Shown in pieces: positions 1 to 7,572 of a DNA stretch of 23,212 nt (positions within the stretch are counted from its first letter, which is position 1; each line of letters opens with the position of its first letter). The DNA is from Myxococcales bacterium (GTDB lineage: Bacteria > Myxococcota_A > Bradymonadia > UBA4248), in the NCBI GenBank assembly GCA_004554395.1, contig SFMP01000210.1, forward strand, positions 1 to 23,212, written 5' to 3'. The notes below the pieces were generated by a model. The model had not been told where the DNA came from and did no database searches. It worked only from the letters and a program-made list of their open reading frames with translations. The translations under genes and the position numbers were made by a program.

Positions 1-215
1 ATTTGAAAGAGAGACATAAAATGCCGAAGATCGAACGATTGAAGCGATTTGGACTGATGACGGCGCGACGCGATATCGCGAATTTGAAAGAGAGACATAA
101 AATGCCGAAGATCGAACGATTGAAGCGATTTGGACTGATGACGGCGCGACGCGATATCGCGAATTTGAAAGAGAGACATAAAAAAAACGTGCATTGTTGC
201 AGATCGAACGATTGA
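1..215. repeat. 81-bp tandem repeat, two full copies plus a broken third
   Basis: Two consecutive 81-bp units begin at 1 and 82. A third begins at 163, keeps about 20 bp, diverges, and then regains the stretch containing ATCGAACGATTGAAGCG. The unit is 27 codons long, so one forward frame stays open (3-215) and would encode a very basic repeated peptide. That could be the tail of a gene cut by the window edge. No ribosome binding site or recognisable domain supports it, so I treat the tract as repeat DNA. It continues beyond the left edge, so the copy number is unknown. The remaining bases to 309 are AT-rich and I see nothing else in them. Confidence 0.85.
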
Positions 216-309
216 AGCGATTCGGTGCGAGGGGGCGGCGCGATGTATCAAACGGACAAAAACGACGTATAGAGCGAATATATTATATAGATAGAAATAT
301 AGAACGGGC

Positions 310-690
310 ATGGAAAGTATGACAAATTGTGCACAAATCATCATCAAAGATTTGATCTTATTCGGTTATCACGGGGTTTATCCCGAAGAAAGCACCCGAG
401 GAACGCAGTTCAAATTGAGCTTAATCGCCGATATCGATCCCGATTTACATGGGTTTTATACCGATGAAATCGGCGATACGGTCAATTATGAAATGATCGT
501 CGAACGCCTGCAAATGTGCGTGACGAAGCGGCGATACAACTTAGTCGAACGCCTTTGCCAAGTGATTGCCGAATCGGTCTTAGAATTGCCCAATATCGAT
601 GCGGTCGACATTACGGTCGAAAAGCGCATCGAAGGGCTCACTCCCGAACCGCAATGGATTGGCGTGCGAAGAGTCGTGCGCAAAGACTAG
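310..690 (+). CDS. folB: Dihydroneopterin aldolase
   Basis: Cytosolic folate-pathway enzyme that splits 7,8-dihydroneopterin into 6-hydroxymethyl-dihydropterin and glycolaldehyde. The 126-residue length fits the family (about 120). Family landmarks are in order: LFGYHGVYPEE near residues 17-27 with the conserved Glu, TVNYEMI with Tyr60, NLVERLC around residues 77-83, and VEKRIEG with Lys105, the expected catalytic lysine. The first ATG (310) is used; a second in-frame ATG at 319 is possible, and neither has a convincing Shine-Dalgarno sequence. No other folate gene is visible nearby. The downstream gene on the same strand is about 190 bp away across a repeat array, so co-transcription is uncertain. 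Confidence 0.9.
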   Translation: MESMTNCAQIIIKDLILFGYHGVYPEESTRGTQFKLSLIADIDPDLHGFYTDEIGDTVNYEMIVERLQMCVTKRRYNLVERLCQVIAESVLELPNIDAVDITVEKRIEGLTPEPQWIGVRRVVRKD

Positions 691-744
691 CGCTTGCCGA
701 CGCTTAAAATTTGCCATCGCGAGCGAAGTCACGTTAATAAAGCG

Positions 745-883
745 AGCCATTTGGCGGCTTGCCGTAGCCATTTGGGGGGCATGCCGTAGCTGTTTTGGGC
801 TGGCATAGCGGTTTTGGGCTGGCATAGAGATTTGATCGATGCATGAGTAGTTTTGATCGATGCATGAGTAGTGTAGATGCATG
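745..883 (+). repeat. Degenerate tandem array of about 20-bp units running into a start codon
   Basis: Seven units of 17-22 bp can be laid out end to end at 745, 766, 788, 807, 826, 846 and 867. Each begins with AG and most carry a T-rich run followed by GGC or GATCGATGC. Neighbouring units are the most alike: 3 and 4 share TTTTGGGCTGGCAT, and 5 and 6 share TTTGATCGATGCATG. The last unit ends with the ATG that starts the next gene (881). No ribosome binding site is visible between the units. Confidence 0.75.
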
Positions 884-3406
884 AGTAGTAGCGCGTCGAA
901 AGTAAAATGGAAGAGAGCCCGATTGGCGTTTGTCATCGTGTGTACGATAGCCGTCATCGTCTTATCGCTCAGCTATGGATTGCGTTCGAGCTACTACCTC
1001 GCCGCGCGTCTGACGCCAAAACTCGCCGAACTCGGCGACGCAGTCGGCGGGGAATTTCGATTTCAGACGATTCGAGCCATGGGCTTTACGGGAATCGTCT
1101 TGGGCGGCGTCGAATTCGTGCCAAACCTCGACCAAGCACACCCCATTTCGATGAATTCGGTCACCATTTATCCCGCGCTATTGGGCATGTTCGTGGGCGA
1201 TCTCAATGCATCGCTCGTCGAAATTCAAGGCGTCGACGCCAAAATCGACCTCAAAAGCGATAGCGCCGACCGCACTTGGATCGATCAACTCGTCCAATCG
1301 GCGAGGAATGGAAACGTCGCCATCGGCAGCAATCTGGCCGTTTCGGGCGCCTCGAAACAACTCCCCGAAATCGCCTGTTTCGACTGCCACATCGAAGCCG
1401 TCTACGAAGATTATTCCGTCGATATCCACGCCGTAAAACAACGGCTCACCATTACATCGCGCGATCCGGCGACGATTGAGCTCGATTATTATCCCATCGA
1501 CGTTTGCCTCAACCATACATCGCCCATCGATGCTTTCGCATTCAATGCGCCATTCGATTTGGGCGGCAATGTCCCCAGCAAACTCGGCAAATCGGCCAAT
1601 GGCGACGATTCTGCGCCAAACGACAAAACCATCACAAAAAACGACAATACACCTACAGAACTCGGCAAATCGGCCAATGGCGACGATTCTGCGCCAAGCG
1701 GCAAAACCATCACAAAAAACGACGATACACCTACAGAACTCGGCAAATCGGCCAATGGCAACGATTCTGCGCCAAGCGGCAAAGCCGTGGCGCAAGGCGG
1801 CAATGCCCCTGCATCGACGTGTTTCCAAATGCGTATGTCGGGGATTTCCTATGCCGATAGCCTCTATATTCCCGCCCTCTCGATAAGCAATTACGACACG
1901 AATGGCGTGACCATCCGCGAGCTCGGGCTCGTCGGCGCAAAACTCGCTCAAAACGACGAACGCGTCATTCTCATCGTCGACGACGGAAAAATTAGCGCCA
2001 CGATTGCAGAAGATTCAACATTTGGACGGTTTTCGGGCGATTATTTGTTCGATTTCTCGAATATCGAAATTTTATACACCAAGGTAGCGAATCGCATCGG
2101 CTTTGGAATCGAGCTTCGCGATCCGTCGAAAGCCTCGGCAAAGATATTTGGCGGCTACGATATCAAACAAGAATCGCTCGGAATTACATTCGAAGCGAAC
2201 GATTTCGATCTTGCACCGTTATTTCGCCGCGCCAGCTTTAGCGATGCATTCCGCATCGATTCGCTCCCCGTCAGCGGGAAAGTCGCATTGACCGCCTACG
2301 ACAAGGGCAAACTCGGCAAATTCGATTTCGACGCCAAAGTGACTTCGGGCGCCATAACGTCGAAAGTCCTCGCGCGCGACCCGCTCACCGCCATCGATTT
2401 CGAATTGCGCGGGCAACTCTGGTACAATCCCGATCGCACGTTCAGCCTCAACGACGCCCACGCACGCCTCGGCAAAATCCCCGTCGATTTCAGCATTTCT
2501 CACGTGCGCCCCGTCGAATCCGACCAAAACATATTCCGCCTCCACGTCGAAAGCGCCGCCAACGCCGAAGATTTCATTCCATCGTTGCCCGCCGGCTTCG
2601 CCCCATTGCTCAGCGGGTACAAACTCACCGGTCCCTACACCGCCCAACTCGACCTGGCCTTCGACGAAAACCGCCCCGACGACCTCGCGCTCAACGTCGA
2701 CATCGACCTCGACCGCGTCAAAACCGAGGCATTCGACCCACGCAGCGACTTCTCGATGCTCAAAAACAAATCGTTCCTCGTGCGCATCAACGCCGCCACT
2801 GTGCCGATCGAAATCGGTCCCAAAGACCCCAATTGGGTCGGCTTCTACGACCTGCCGCGCAACACCGCCTACGCCTTCGTCGCCTCCGAAGACGGCAAAT
2901 TCTTCTCCCACAACGGCTTCGACATCCGCGCCATCCGCGCCGGCCTCATCGCCAACATCAAAGCAAAAAAATTCGTCCGCGGCGGTTCCACCATCTCGCA
3001 ACAAGTCGTCAAAAACGTCTTCCTCAACCACGACAAAACCGCCTCGCGCAAATTCCAAGAAGCCTTCCTCACCTGGCAAATGGAGCAAAACCTCACAAAG
3101 CTCATGATCTTCGAGCTCTACCTCAACCTCGCTCACTTCGCCCGCGACACCTACGGCATCCGCGCCGCCGCACAATACTACTTCAAAAAAAACGTCGCCA
3201 ACCTCACTCTGCGTGAGTCGTTGTTTTTAGCGAGCATTTTGCCCAACCCCATCATCTTCGGCGGCCAATTTCTCGAGGGCAAACTGTCGAGCTCACGCCT
3301 GAACAAAATGATAAACGTCGGCAACGCCCTGCGCCAAACAAACCGCATCAGCGCCGACGAATGGAACGCCGCCGCGCCACTCATCAAGGAAGGCAAAATC
3401 CGTTAA
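881..3406 (+). CDS. Membrane-anchored protein with C-terminal GT51 peptidoglycan glycosyltransferase domain
   Basis: An 841-residue protein. A basic N-terminus is followed by one membrane helix (about 15-37), then some 600 extracytoplasmic residues resembling AsmA-type scaffold repeats (inference), and a C-terminal glycosyltransferase 51 domain (about 650-830). GT51 enzymes polymerise lipid II into glycan strands. Signature motifs are EDGKFFSHNGFD with catalytic-type Glu670, GGSTISQQ at 701-708, RKFQE at 723-727, and a following FELYLN segment. No penicillin-binding transpeptidase domain follows, so it resembles monofunctional MtgA at its C-terminus while being over three times as long. A 26-residue tandem repeat lies at about 235-312. 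The ATG at 881 is chosen because it immediately precedes the signal-anchor; no Shine-Dalgarno is evident. Third codon positions become almost all C between about 2440 and 3200. Confidence 0.85.
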   Translation: MSSSASKVKWKRARLAFVIVCTIAVIVLSLSYGLRSSYYLAARLTPKLAELGDAVGGEFRFQTIRAMGFTGIVLGGVEFVPNLDQAHPISMNSVTIYPALLGMFVGDLNASLVEIQGVDAKIDLKSDSADRTWIDQLVQSARNGNVAIGSNLAVSGASKQLPEIACFDCHIEAVYEDYSVDIHAVKQRLTITSRDPATIELDYYPIDVCLNHTSPIDAFAFNAPFDLGGNVPSKLGKSANGDDSAPNDKTITKNDNTPTELGKSANGDDSAPSGKTITKNDDTPTELGKSANGNDSAPSGKAVAQGGNAPASTCFQMRMSGISYADSLYIPALSISNYDTNGVTIRELGLVGAKLAQNDERVILIVDDGKISATIAEDSTFGRFSGDYLFDFSNIEILYTKVANRIGFGIELRDPSKASAKIFGGYDIKQESLGITFEANDFDLAPLFRRASFSDAFRIDSLPVSGKVALTAYDKGKLGKFDFDAKVTSGAITSKVLARDPLTAIDFELRGQLWYNPDRTFSLNDAHARLGKIPVDFSISHVRPVESDQNIFRLHVESAANAEDFIPSLPAGFAPLLSGYKLTGPYTAQLDLAFDENRPDDLALNVDIDLDRVKTEAFDPRSDFSMLKNKSFLVRINAATVPIEIGPKDPNWVGFYDLPRNTAYAFVASEDGKFFSHNGFDIRAIRAGLIANIKAKKFVRGGSTISQQVVKNVFLNHDKTASRKFQEAFLTWQMEQNLTKLMIFELYLNLAHFARDTYGIRAAAQYYFKKNVANLTLRESLFLASILPNPIIFGGQFLEGKLSSSRLNKMINVGNALRQTNRISADEWNAAAPLIKEGKIR
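1583..1816 (+). repeat. 78-bp in-frame tandem repeat inside the GT51 gene
   Basis: Three consecutive 78-bp copies begin at 1583, 1661 and 1739. The first two are nearly identical and the third decays towards its end. Each encodes 26 residues beginning LGKSANG and rich in Asp, Asn, Ser, Pro and Thr, typical of a flexible hydrophilic linker. Because the unit is a multiple of three, copy-number change would alter linker length without a frameshift. Confidence 0.9.
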
Positions 3407-3412
3407 TCCTCG

Positions 3413-3690
3413 GCATTTCCGCCATTTTGCGCGACTTCTGCATCAGCGTCGCCACGCGGGCGTCGGGAACGTACCTTAGTACGCCCCCTTGCCCTTGGGC
3501 TAGCTTCCTTGAATTCGCATCAAACTGACGAAAATGCATCTTTGGAAGGCGCCCTATTTCGCTATCGCTCAATACGGGCTCTGGCTCCGGCTATGTGCTC
3601 GTTTCACTGCGCGCATACGCCTACGCAGCCCGGCTATTGCCCGTTGGGCAATACGCCGTGCCCGTTTTTGGGGTGGCTGCGACGGCAAAG
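3413..3690 (+). repeat. Dispersed composite repeat, copy A (conserved segment plus variable hairpins)
   Basis: Positions 3413-3553 match the minus strand of 12085-12188 closely, apart from an extra block of roughly 38 bp near 3470-3509 that contains two small hairpins of its own (CGTAC-CTTA-GTACG and GCCC-TT-GGGC). From 3553 to about 3690 come three hairpins of the window's variable-arm family, with TATT or TATG facing AATAC or CATAC across differing outer arms. Open frames through here merely translate repeats. The rest of the 3407-3822 gap is AT-rich leader sequence for the next gene, and I recognise no clear promoter in it. Confidence 0.8.
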
Positions 3691-3822
3691 TGATCGATCT
3701 AAAGTCTCTGTCGAATTTGCGCATATATCACACAAATATATCCATTTTGTCACAAATGTGCTTAAATGCGCGCGGTTTGGACGATATCATCGTTCTTTTT
3801 CTGTAGACGACCAAGGATACAC

Positions 3823-5619
3823 ATGAAATTGCGCAATTTGTGGATTTTACTTGTGTTAGCTTGTGCATGGCTTTTGCCGTCGGCAGTCATAGCACAAGAC
3901 TCAAACGAAGATAACCTCACGGGGGGCAAGCTCAAACGCTTCCGCGAAAAAGTTCCCTCCTACAACCTCCAGTTTTGGCGCCCAGCGCCTAACCCGGGCG
4001 ACTACCTCACGACATACGGCTCGATGATCGACAAAGAGCATTGGCGCATCACGGGTGGTCTCTATTTCAACTACGCCCATATCCCCATGGATGAAAGCGT
4101 CGAAAACGAGCGAGCGACGAAAGCCGTCATCGCAAACCCCATTTTCATGGATATCTATGCGTCGATTTCGCTCTTTAGCTGGGCAGAAATTGCCCTTGAT
4201 TTGCCCGTTTTGCTCTACGAGCAAACCGATTTCAAAGCGAAAGAATACCCACTTCACAAAGCCAATGGCGTCGCGGGCGTCGGCGATTTGCGCATCGTCG
4301 TCAAAGGCAAAATCCTCGATTTGCGCGATTATCCCGTCGGCTTGGCGCTCATCGCCGACTTGTCGACGCCGACGGCACAAGATAACCGACTCATCGGCGA
4401 CGATGGCGTCTCGTTTGCCATCCGCGCCGCCCTCGAATTTTCGCCCTGGACAAAGGCTCGCATGTCGTTCAACTTGGGCTACCGCTATCGCCCACATGTC
4501 AACGTCTATACATACGATATGGGGCAATCGATCATCATTTCGGGTGCCGCTTCGATTCCATTTTTCCACGACGACCTCGATCTCCTGCTCGATATGACGG
4601 GCGAAATCACCGTCGATGGAAAGAATAATAATCTCTCGGTCAAAGAACGCCCATTCGAAGCCGATTTGGCGTTCCGCTACCGATTTATCCGTGGCGATTC
4701 TTGGTATCGTGGGCTAGCGCTCACCGCCGGTCTTGGCACGGGTCTCGATTCGGTTGGCGCTCCCGATGTTCGCGTCATCTTGGGCTTGAACTTCCACTGG
4801 GTCAACGGTGGCATGCTCGGGCTCGATTACGAATACGGCGGCTACCTCACGGCCATCGATCCTTGCCCCGATCCCGAGCTCACGCCGTTGAGCCAAATCC
4901 CAGAGCGATGCCGCAATCAGCTCGTCGACTCCGATGGCGATACGATCCCCGATAAATTCGATCGTTGCCCGTTTGCAGGCCGCCCAGGCTTTATCGATGA
5001 ATACGGTTGCCCGCCCGACTCCGATAACGATACCGTCCCCGATTACCTCGATCTCTGCCCCAACGAAGGCGGACGCGTCGATAAAAATGGTTGCCCGATC
5101 AAACCCCTCGATTCCGACGGCGACACCATCATCGACGACATCGATCAATGCCCATACGAACCCGAAACTTTCAACGGATACCAAGACGAAGACGGTTGCC
5201 CCGACTCCGATCCCGACGCCAAAGTCGAGCTCGCCGAAGGCAAGATCAACATCAAAGAACAAGTCTTCTTCGAGACGTCTAAGGCCGTCATCAAGTCCGA
5301 ATCGTTCGATTTGCTCAACCAAGTCGCTCAACTTCTCATCGATAACCCGCACATCGGAAACGTCACCGTCGAAGGTCACACCGATAGCCGCGGTAAATAC
5401 AAACTCAATATGAAGTTGTCGCAAGATCGCGCCGACTCCGTCATGCGATACTTAGTCGAGCGCGGCGTCGATGCCAACCGTCTCAATGCCATCGGCTATG
5501 GTCCCGATCGTCCCATCGAGACAAACGACACGAAAGAAGGTCGCGCAAAGAACCGCCGCGTCGAATTCGTCGTCTTGGGCTTGCCCGATACGGCACAAAC
5601 TCCCGAGTCGGCCGAATAA
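3823..5619 (+). CDS. OmpA-family outer-membrane protein with thrombospondin type-3 repeats
   Basis: A 598-residue exported protein. It has a signal peptide of about 25 residues ending AVIAQ, a region of alternating polar and aromatic stretches consistent with a beta-barrel (about 45-350), acidic calcium-binding type-3 repeats (DSDGDTIPD and relatives, about 369-470, with Cys pairs), and a C-terminal OmpA peptidoglycan-binding domain (about 474-590). Asp521 in GHTDSRG and Arg536 in LSQDRADSV are 15 residues apart, the spacing of the diaminopimelate-binding Asp/Arg pair in known OmpA domains. The probable role is a calcium-stiffened link between outer membrane and cell wall. The ATG at 3823 is preferred over an in-frame ATG at 3766 because it has AAGGA at 3813-3817 and begins the signal peptide directly. 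A strong terminator follows, so it is probably transcribed alone. Confidence 0.92.
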   Translation: MKLRNLWILLVLACAWLLPSAVIAQDSNEDNLTGGKLKRFREKVPSYNLQFWRPAPNPGDYLTTYGSMIDKEHWRITGGLYFNYAHIPMDESVENERATKAVIANPIFMDIYASISLFSWAEIALDLPVLLYEQTDFKAKEYPLHKANGVAGVGDLRIVVKGKILDLRDYPVGLALIADLSTPTAQDNRLIGDDGVSFAIRAALEFSPWTKARMSFNLGYRYRPHVNVYTYDMGQSIIISGAASIPFFHDDLDLLLDMTGEITVDGKNNNLSVKERPFEADLAFRYRFIRGDSWYRGLALTAGLGTGLDSVGAPDVRVILGLNFHWVNGGMLGLDYEYGGYLTAIDPCPDPELTPLSQIPERCRNQLVDSDGDTIPDKFDRCPFAGRPGFIDEYGCPPDSDNDTVPDYLDLCPNEGGRVDKNGCPIKPLDSDGDTIIDDIDQCPYEPETFNGYQDEDGCPDSDPDAKVELAEGKINIKEQVFFETSKAVIKSESFDLLNQVAQLLIDNPHIGNVTVEGHTDSRGKYKLNMKLSQDRADSVMRYLVERGVDANRLNAIGYGPDRPIETNDTKEGRAKNRRVEFVVLGLPDTAQTPESAE

Positions 5620-5665
5620 TTCGATGAAGAAAAAGGCGATTTTTTCGAATTTCTGATATAGCCTC

Positions 5666-5697
5666 AAGGCGTGCGAATTTTCGCACGCCTTTTCTTT
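5666..5697 (+). terminator. Intrinsic terminator after the OmpA-family gene
   Basis: AAGGCGTGCGAA at 5666-5677 pairs with TTCGCACGCCTT at 5680-5691, then a T-rich run TTCTTTT. The stem is perfect and GC-rich, 47 bp past the stop codon. Confidence 0.9.
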
Positions 5698-5770
5698 TGG
5701 GTTCTCTTCCGATTTCTCTATGCTTTTTGCAACGCGCCAAAACATCTATCGAAACGCCATCTCTTCACCG

Positions 5771-6625
5771 ATGCGCCGATTGCTCTCGATTTGTGCCCTA
5801 ATCTTGTGTGCATGCCAAAGTCCTGCCGCCATCGAGCCGATGATATCGGGATCGAGCGTCGAAGACGATCAGATCTACGCTGCCGACGATTTGGCGTTCT
5901 ATACAGCGATGAACGATGCCAATACACCAGAACATGGCAAAGCCCCTGCTTTGCGCGACGAAAAATGTGCACTTTTGGGAGAATCGTTTGCCCAAGCCGC
6001 AACGATAGGCGCCGCGTATGGGGCTCAAAGCAGGCTCGGCAATGCGGGCATGCCCAAAAATGCTCGCCAAACGACCGAAGGCTATTGGGTCGGCGCACAG
6101 CCCATGCCCAGCGAAATCGACGAACTCCATGCGCGAAATATCCGCGTCGTCGTCACGGCCGCAGCCATGGAATCCGATACTTTTCGCGCGATTAAATCAA
6201 AACTCGACGATCACGGTATCCGACACATCAACATACCATTTGGCGGGCGATTCCCCAATCCAAAGGCTTTCTATCAGACGATTCACGCCTATACGCCCGA
6301 CCAAATCTACATCCATTGCGAACACGGCGGCGACCGATCGGGCGCCATCTTGGCATATCTCCTCGTCGTCGACCACGGCTGGACTATCCCGCGCGCCCTC
6401 TTGGCCGTCGCATTCCCCGGCAAAAACGATTCAAAACGACTCATCGAATTGCTCAAAACTCGAGGCTTCGACGTCTCCCAACCCGATATCGACGATTATT
6501 TGGGCATCTATTCCGCCGAAACAAATGGCGGTTATGGCGGATTAAAAGTCCGATCGGCGGGATATGTCAAACTCATCAATACGACGATCGATGCTGCTTT
6601 GCGAGAATTGAAACATAAAATGTAG
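5771..6625 (+). CDS. Putative lipoprotein with dual-specificity/tyrosine phosphatase signature
   Basis: A 284-residue protein starting MRRLLSICALILCACQ: a short lipoprotein signal with lipobox LCAC and Cys15 as the likely lipidated residue. Residues 182-190 read HCEHGGDRS, the HC-X5-R-S/T phosphatase loop, with Cys183 as nucleophile and Arg189 as phosphate-binding residue. The preceding YWVGAQPMPSEID and RNIRVVV segments fit the start of a cysteine-phosphatase fold. An envelope location is predicted from the lipobox; the substrate is unknown and could be protein, lipid or inositol phosphate. The longer frame from 5720 adds 17 residues that break the signal peptide, so 5771 is preferred, though neither start has a good ribosome binding site. 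It stands alone between a terminator and a Fur-like site. Confidence 0.75.
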   Translation: MRRLLSICALILCACQSPAAIEPMISGSSVEDDQIYAADDLAFYTAMNDANTPEHGKAPALRDEKCALLGESFAQAATIGAAYGAQSRLGNAGMPKNARQTTEGYWVGAQPMPSEIDELHARNIRVVVTAAAMESDTFRAIKSKLDDHGIRHINIPFGGRFPNPKAFYQTIHAYTPDQIYIHCEHGGDRSGAILAYLLVVDHGWTIPRALLAVAFPGKNDSKRLIELLKTRGFDVSQPDIDDYLGIYSAETNGGYGGLKVRSAGYVKLINTTIDAALRELKHKM

Positions 6626-6640
6626 TGTTTTGTTTCGATT

Positions 6641-6668
6641 TATATATATCTTCTTGGATATATATAAT
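6641..6668 (+). promoter_or_regulatory. AT-rich palindrome overlapping a TATAAT promoter element
   Basis: TATATATATC at 6641-6650 and GATATATATA at 6657-6666 are perfect inverted arms around TTCTTG. TATAAT at 6663-6668 could be the -10 box of a promoter for the iron-sulfur gene at 6768. No convincing -35 box is spaced correctly, and no T-run follows, so it is not a terminator. Confidence 0.4.
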
Positions 6669-6682
6669 GTCATATCATCTAT

Positions 6683-6701
6683 GATAATAGTAATGATTAT
6701 C
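6683..6701 (+). promoter_or_regulatory. Fur box
   Basis: GATAATAGTAATGATTATC matches the classical 19-bp Fur consensus GATAATGATAATCATTATC at 16 of 19 positions, including both outer GATAAT/ATTATC arms. It lies 67 bp before the start at 6768 and just after a TATAAT element. That placement suits iron-dependent repression of the flavodoxin-ferredoxin gene. Confidence 0.75.
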
Positions 6702-6767
6702 AAATTTCGTCTTAGCCCCTCTTTCTAACCCCGATGGGGCAAGAATGATAATTGAAAGGATAAGGAC

Positions 6768-7538
6768 ATGATCTTCTACTTTTCGGCGACTGGTAATTCG
6801 AAATGGCTAGCTCAAAAAATAGCAAAGCGCATTGGCGATGAAACGATCGATATCGAAACGATCGGCGATGTCGATGCGTATTCTCATGATATGAAATCGG
6901 GCGAAGTTTTGGGCTTTGTATTCCCCGTCTACTTTTGTGCCATGCCCGATATCGTCGAACAATTTATACAAAAGCTCAAAGTCAAAACGGGCGATCAATA
7001 TTATGCCTTTGTCGCCGTGACGTGTGGCAATTCGTTTGGAACGACGATTCGGAGTTTCAGGCGCGCCATGTTGCGACAAGGGCTCACGGTCAGCGCGTCG
7101 TTCGAGCTACGGACGATCGATACCTTTTTGCCCTTTTTTCAAATCCCCGATGGCGATGCTCGCCAAAAGGCGATCGACGATTCAAGCATTCAAGCCGATA
7201 TGATTTGCCGACAAATTGCCGATCGTTCAATCGGCGAATACGAACGAAAGACGTCGTTCCAAGCGGCACAATCTATTGCCCTAGGCGTGATGTATAAATT
7301 GATGCGTCACACGGCTTATTTGCACGTCTCCGATGCGTGCACGGGGTGCGGCACGTGCGCCAAACATTGCCCTTTGCATGCGATCGAAATCGATCCCGAA
7401 ACGCAAAAGCCAAAATGGATACGCGATAAGTGCATGATGTGTTTGCGATGTGTCCACCATTGCCCAAAATCGGCTATCGATTACTCGGGCTTTACAAAGG
7501 GCAAACTTCGCTATCGCGCCACCTGGGACGAAGTTTAG
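6768..7538 (+). CDS. EFR1-type flavodoxin/2[4Fe-4S] ferredoxin fusion
   Basis: A 256-residue cytosolic redox protein. The N-terminus IFYFSATGNSKWLA holds the flavodoxin FMN phosphate loop (TGNS at about 8-11), and the flavodoxin fold extends to about 150. The C-terminus has two CxxCxxCxxxCP motifs: Cys191/194/197/201 and Cys222/225/228/232, each predicted to bind a [4Fe-4S] cluster. Such fusions are typical of anaerobes and are thought to pass low-potential electrons; the partner is not known. The start at 6768 has two overlapping AAGGA-type ribosome sites (6755-6766). The upstream Fur box implies derepression when iron is scarce, which is notable for a protein that consumes eight irons. No partner gene lies downstream. 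Confidence 0.9.
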   Translation: MIFYFSATGNSKWLAQKIAKRIGDETIDIETIGDVDAYSHDMKSGEVLGFVFPVYFCAMPDIVEQFIQKLKVKTGDQYYAFVAVTCGNSFGTTIRSFRRAMLRQGLTVSASFELRTIDTFLPFFQIPDGDARQKAIDDSSIQADMICRQIADRSIGEYERKTSFQAAQSIALGVMYKLMRHTAYLHVSDACTGCGTCAKHCPLHAIEIDPETQKPKWIRDKCMMCLRCVHHCPKSAIDYSGFTKGKLRYRATWDEV

Positions 7539-7572
7539 CTCCCCCTTGGCGCCGTTAGGCGGATTGATGGGC

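Noticed and set aside
2219..3175. A 318-residue minus-strand frame opposite the GT51 domain
   Set aside because: Its Val/Glu/Gly-rich content is the mirror of C-ending codons on the plus strand, which carries clear GT51 motifs.
3509..3826. Plus-strand frame starting MNSHQTDENASL
   Set aside because: The opening matches the translated repeat near 12100 and the rest runs through hairpins into the ompA leader, so it is an artefact of the dispersed repeat.
4714..5424. A 236-residue minus-strand frame opposite the OmpA domain
   Set aside because: It is a shadow of Asp/Thr-rich repeats on the plus strand and has no recognisable features.
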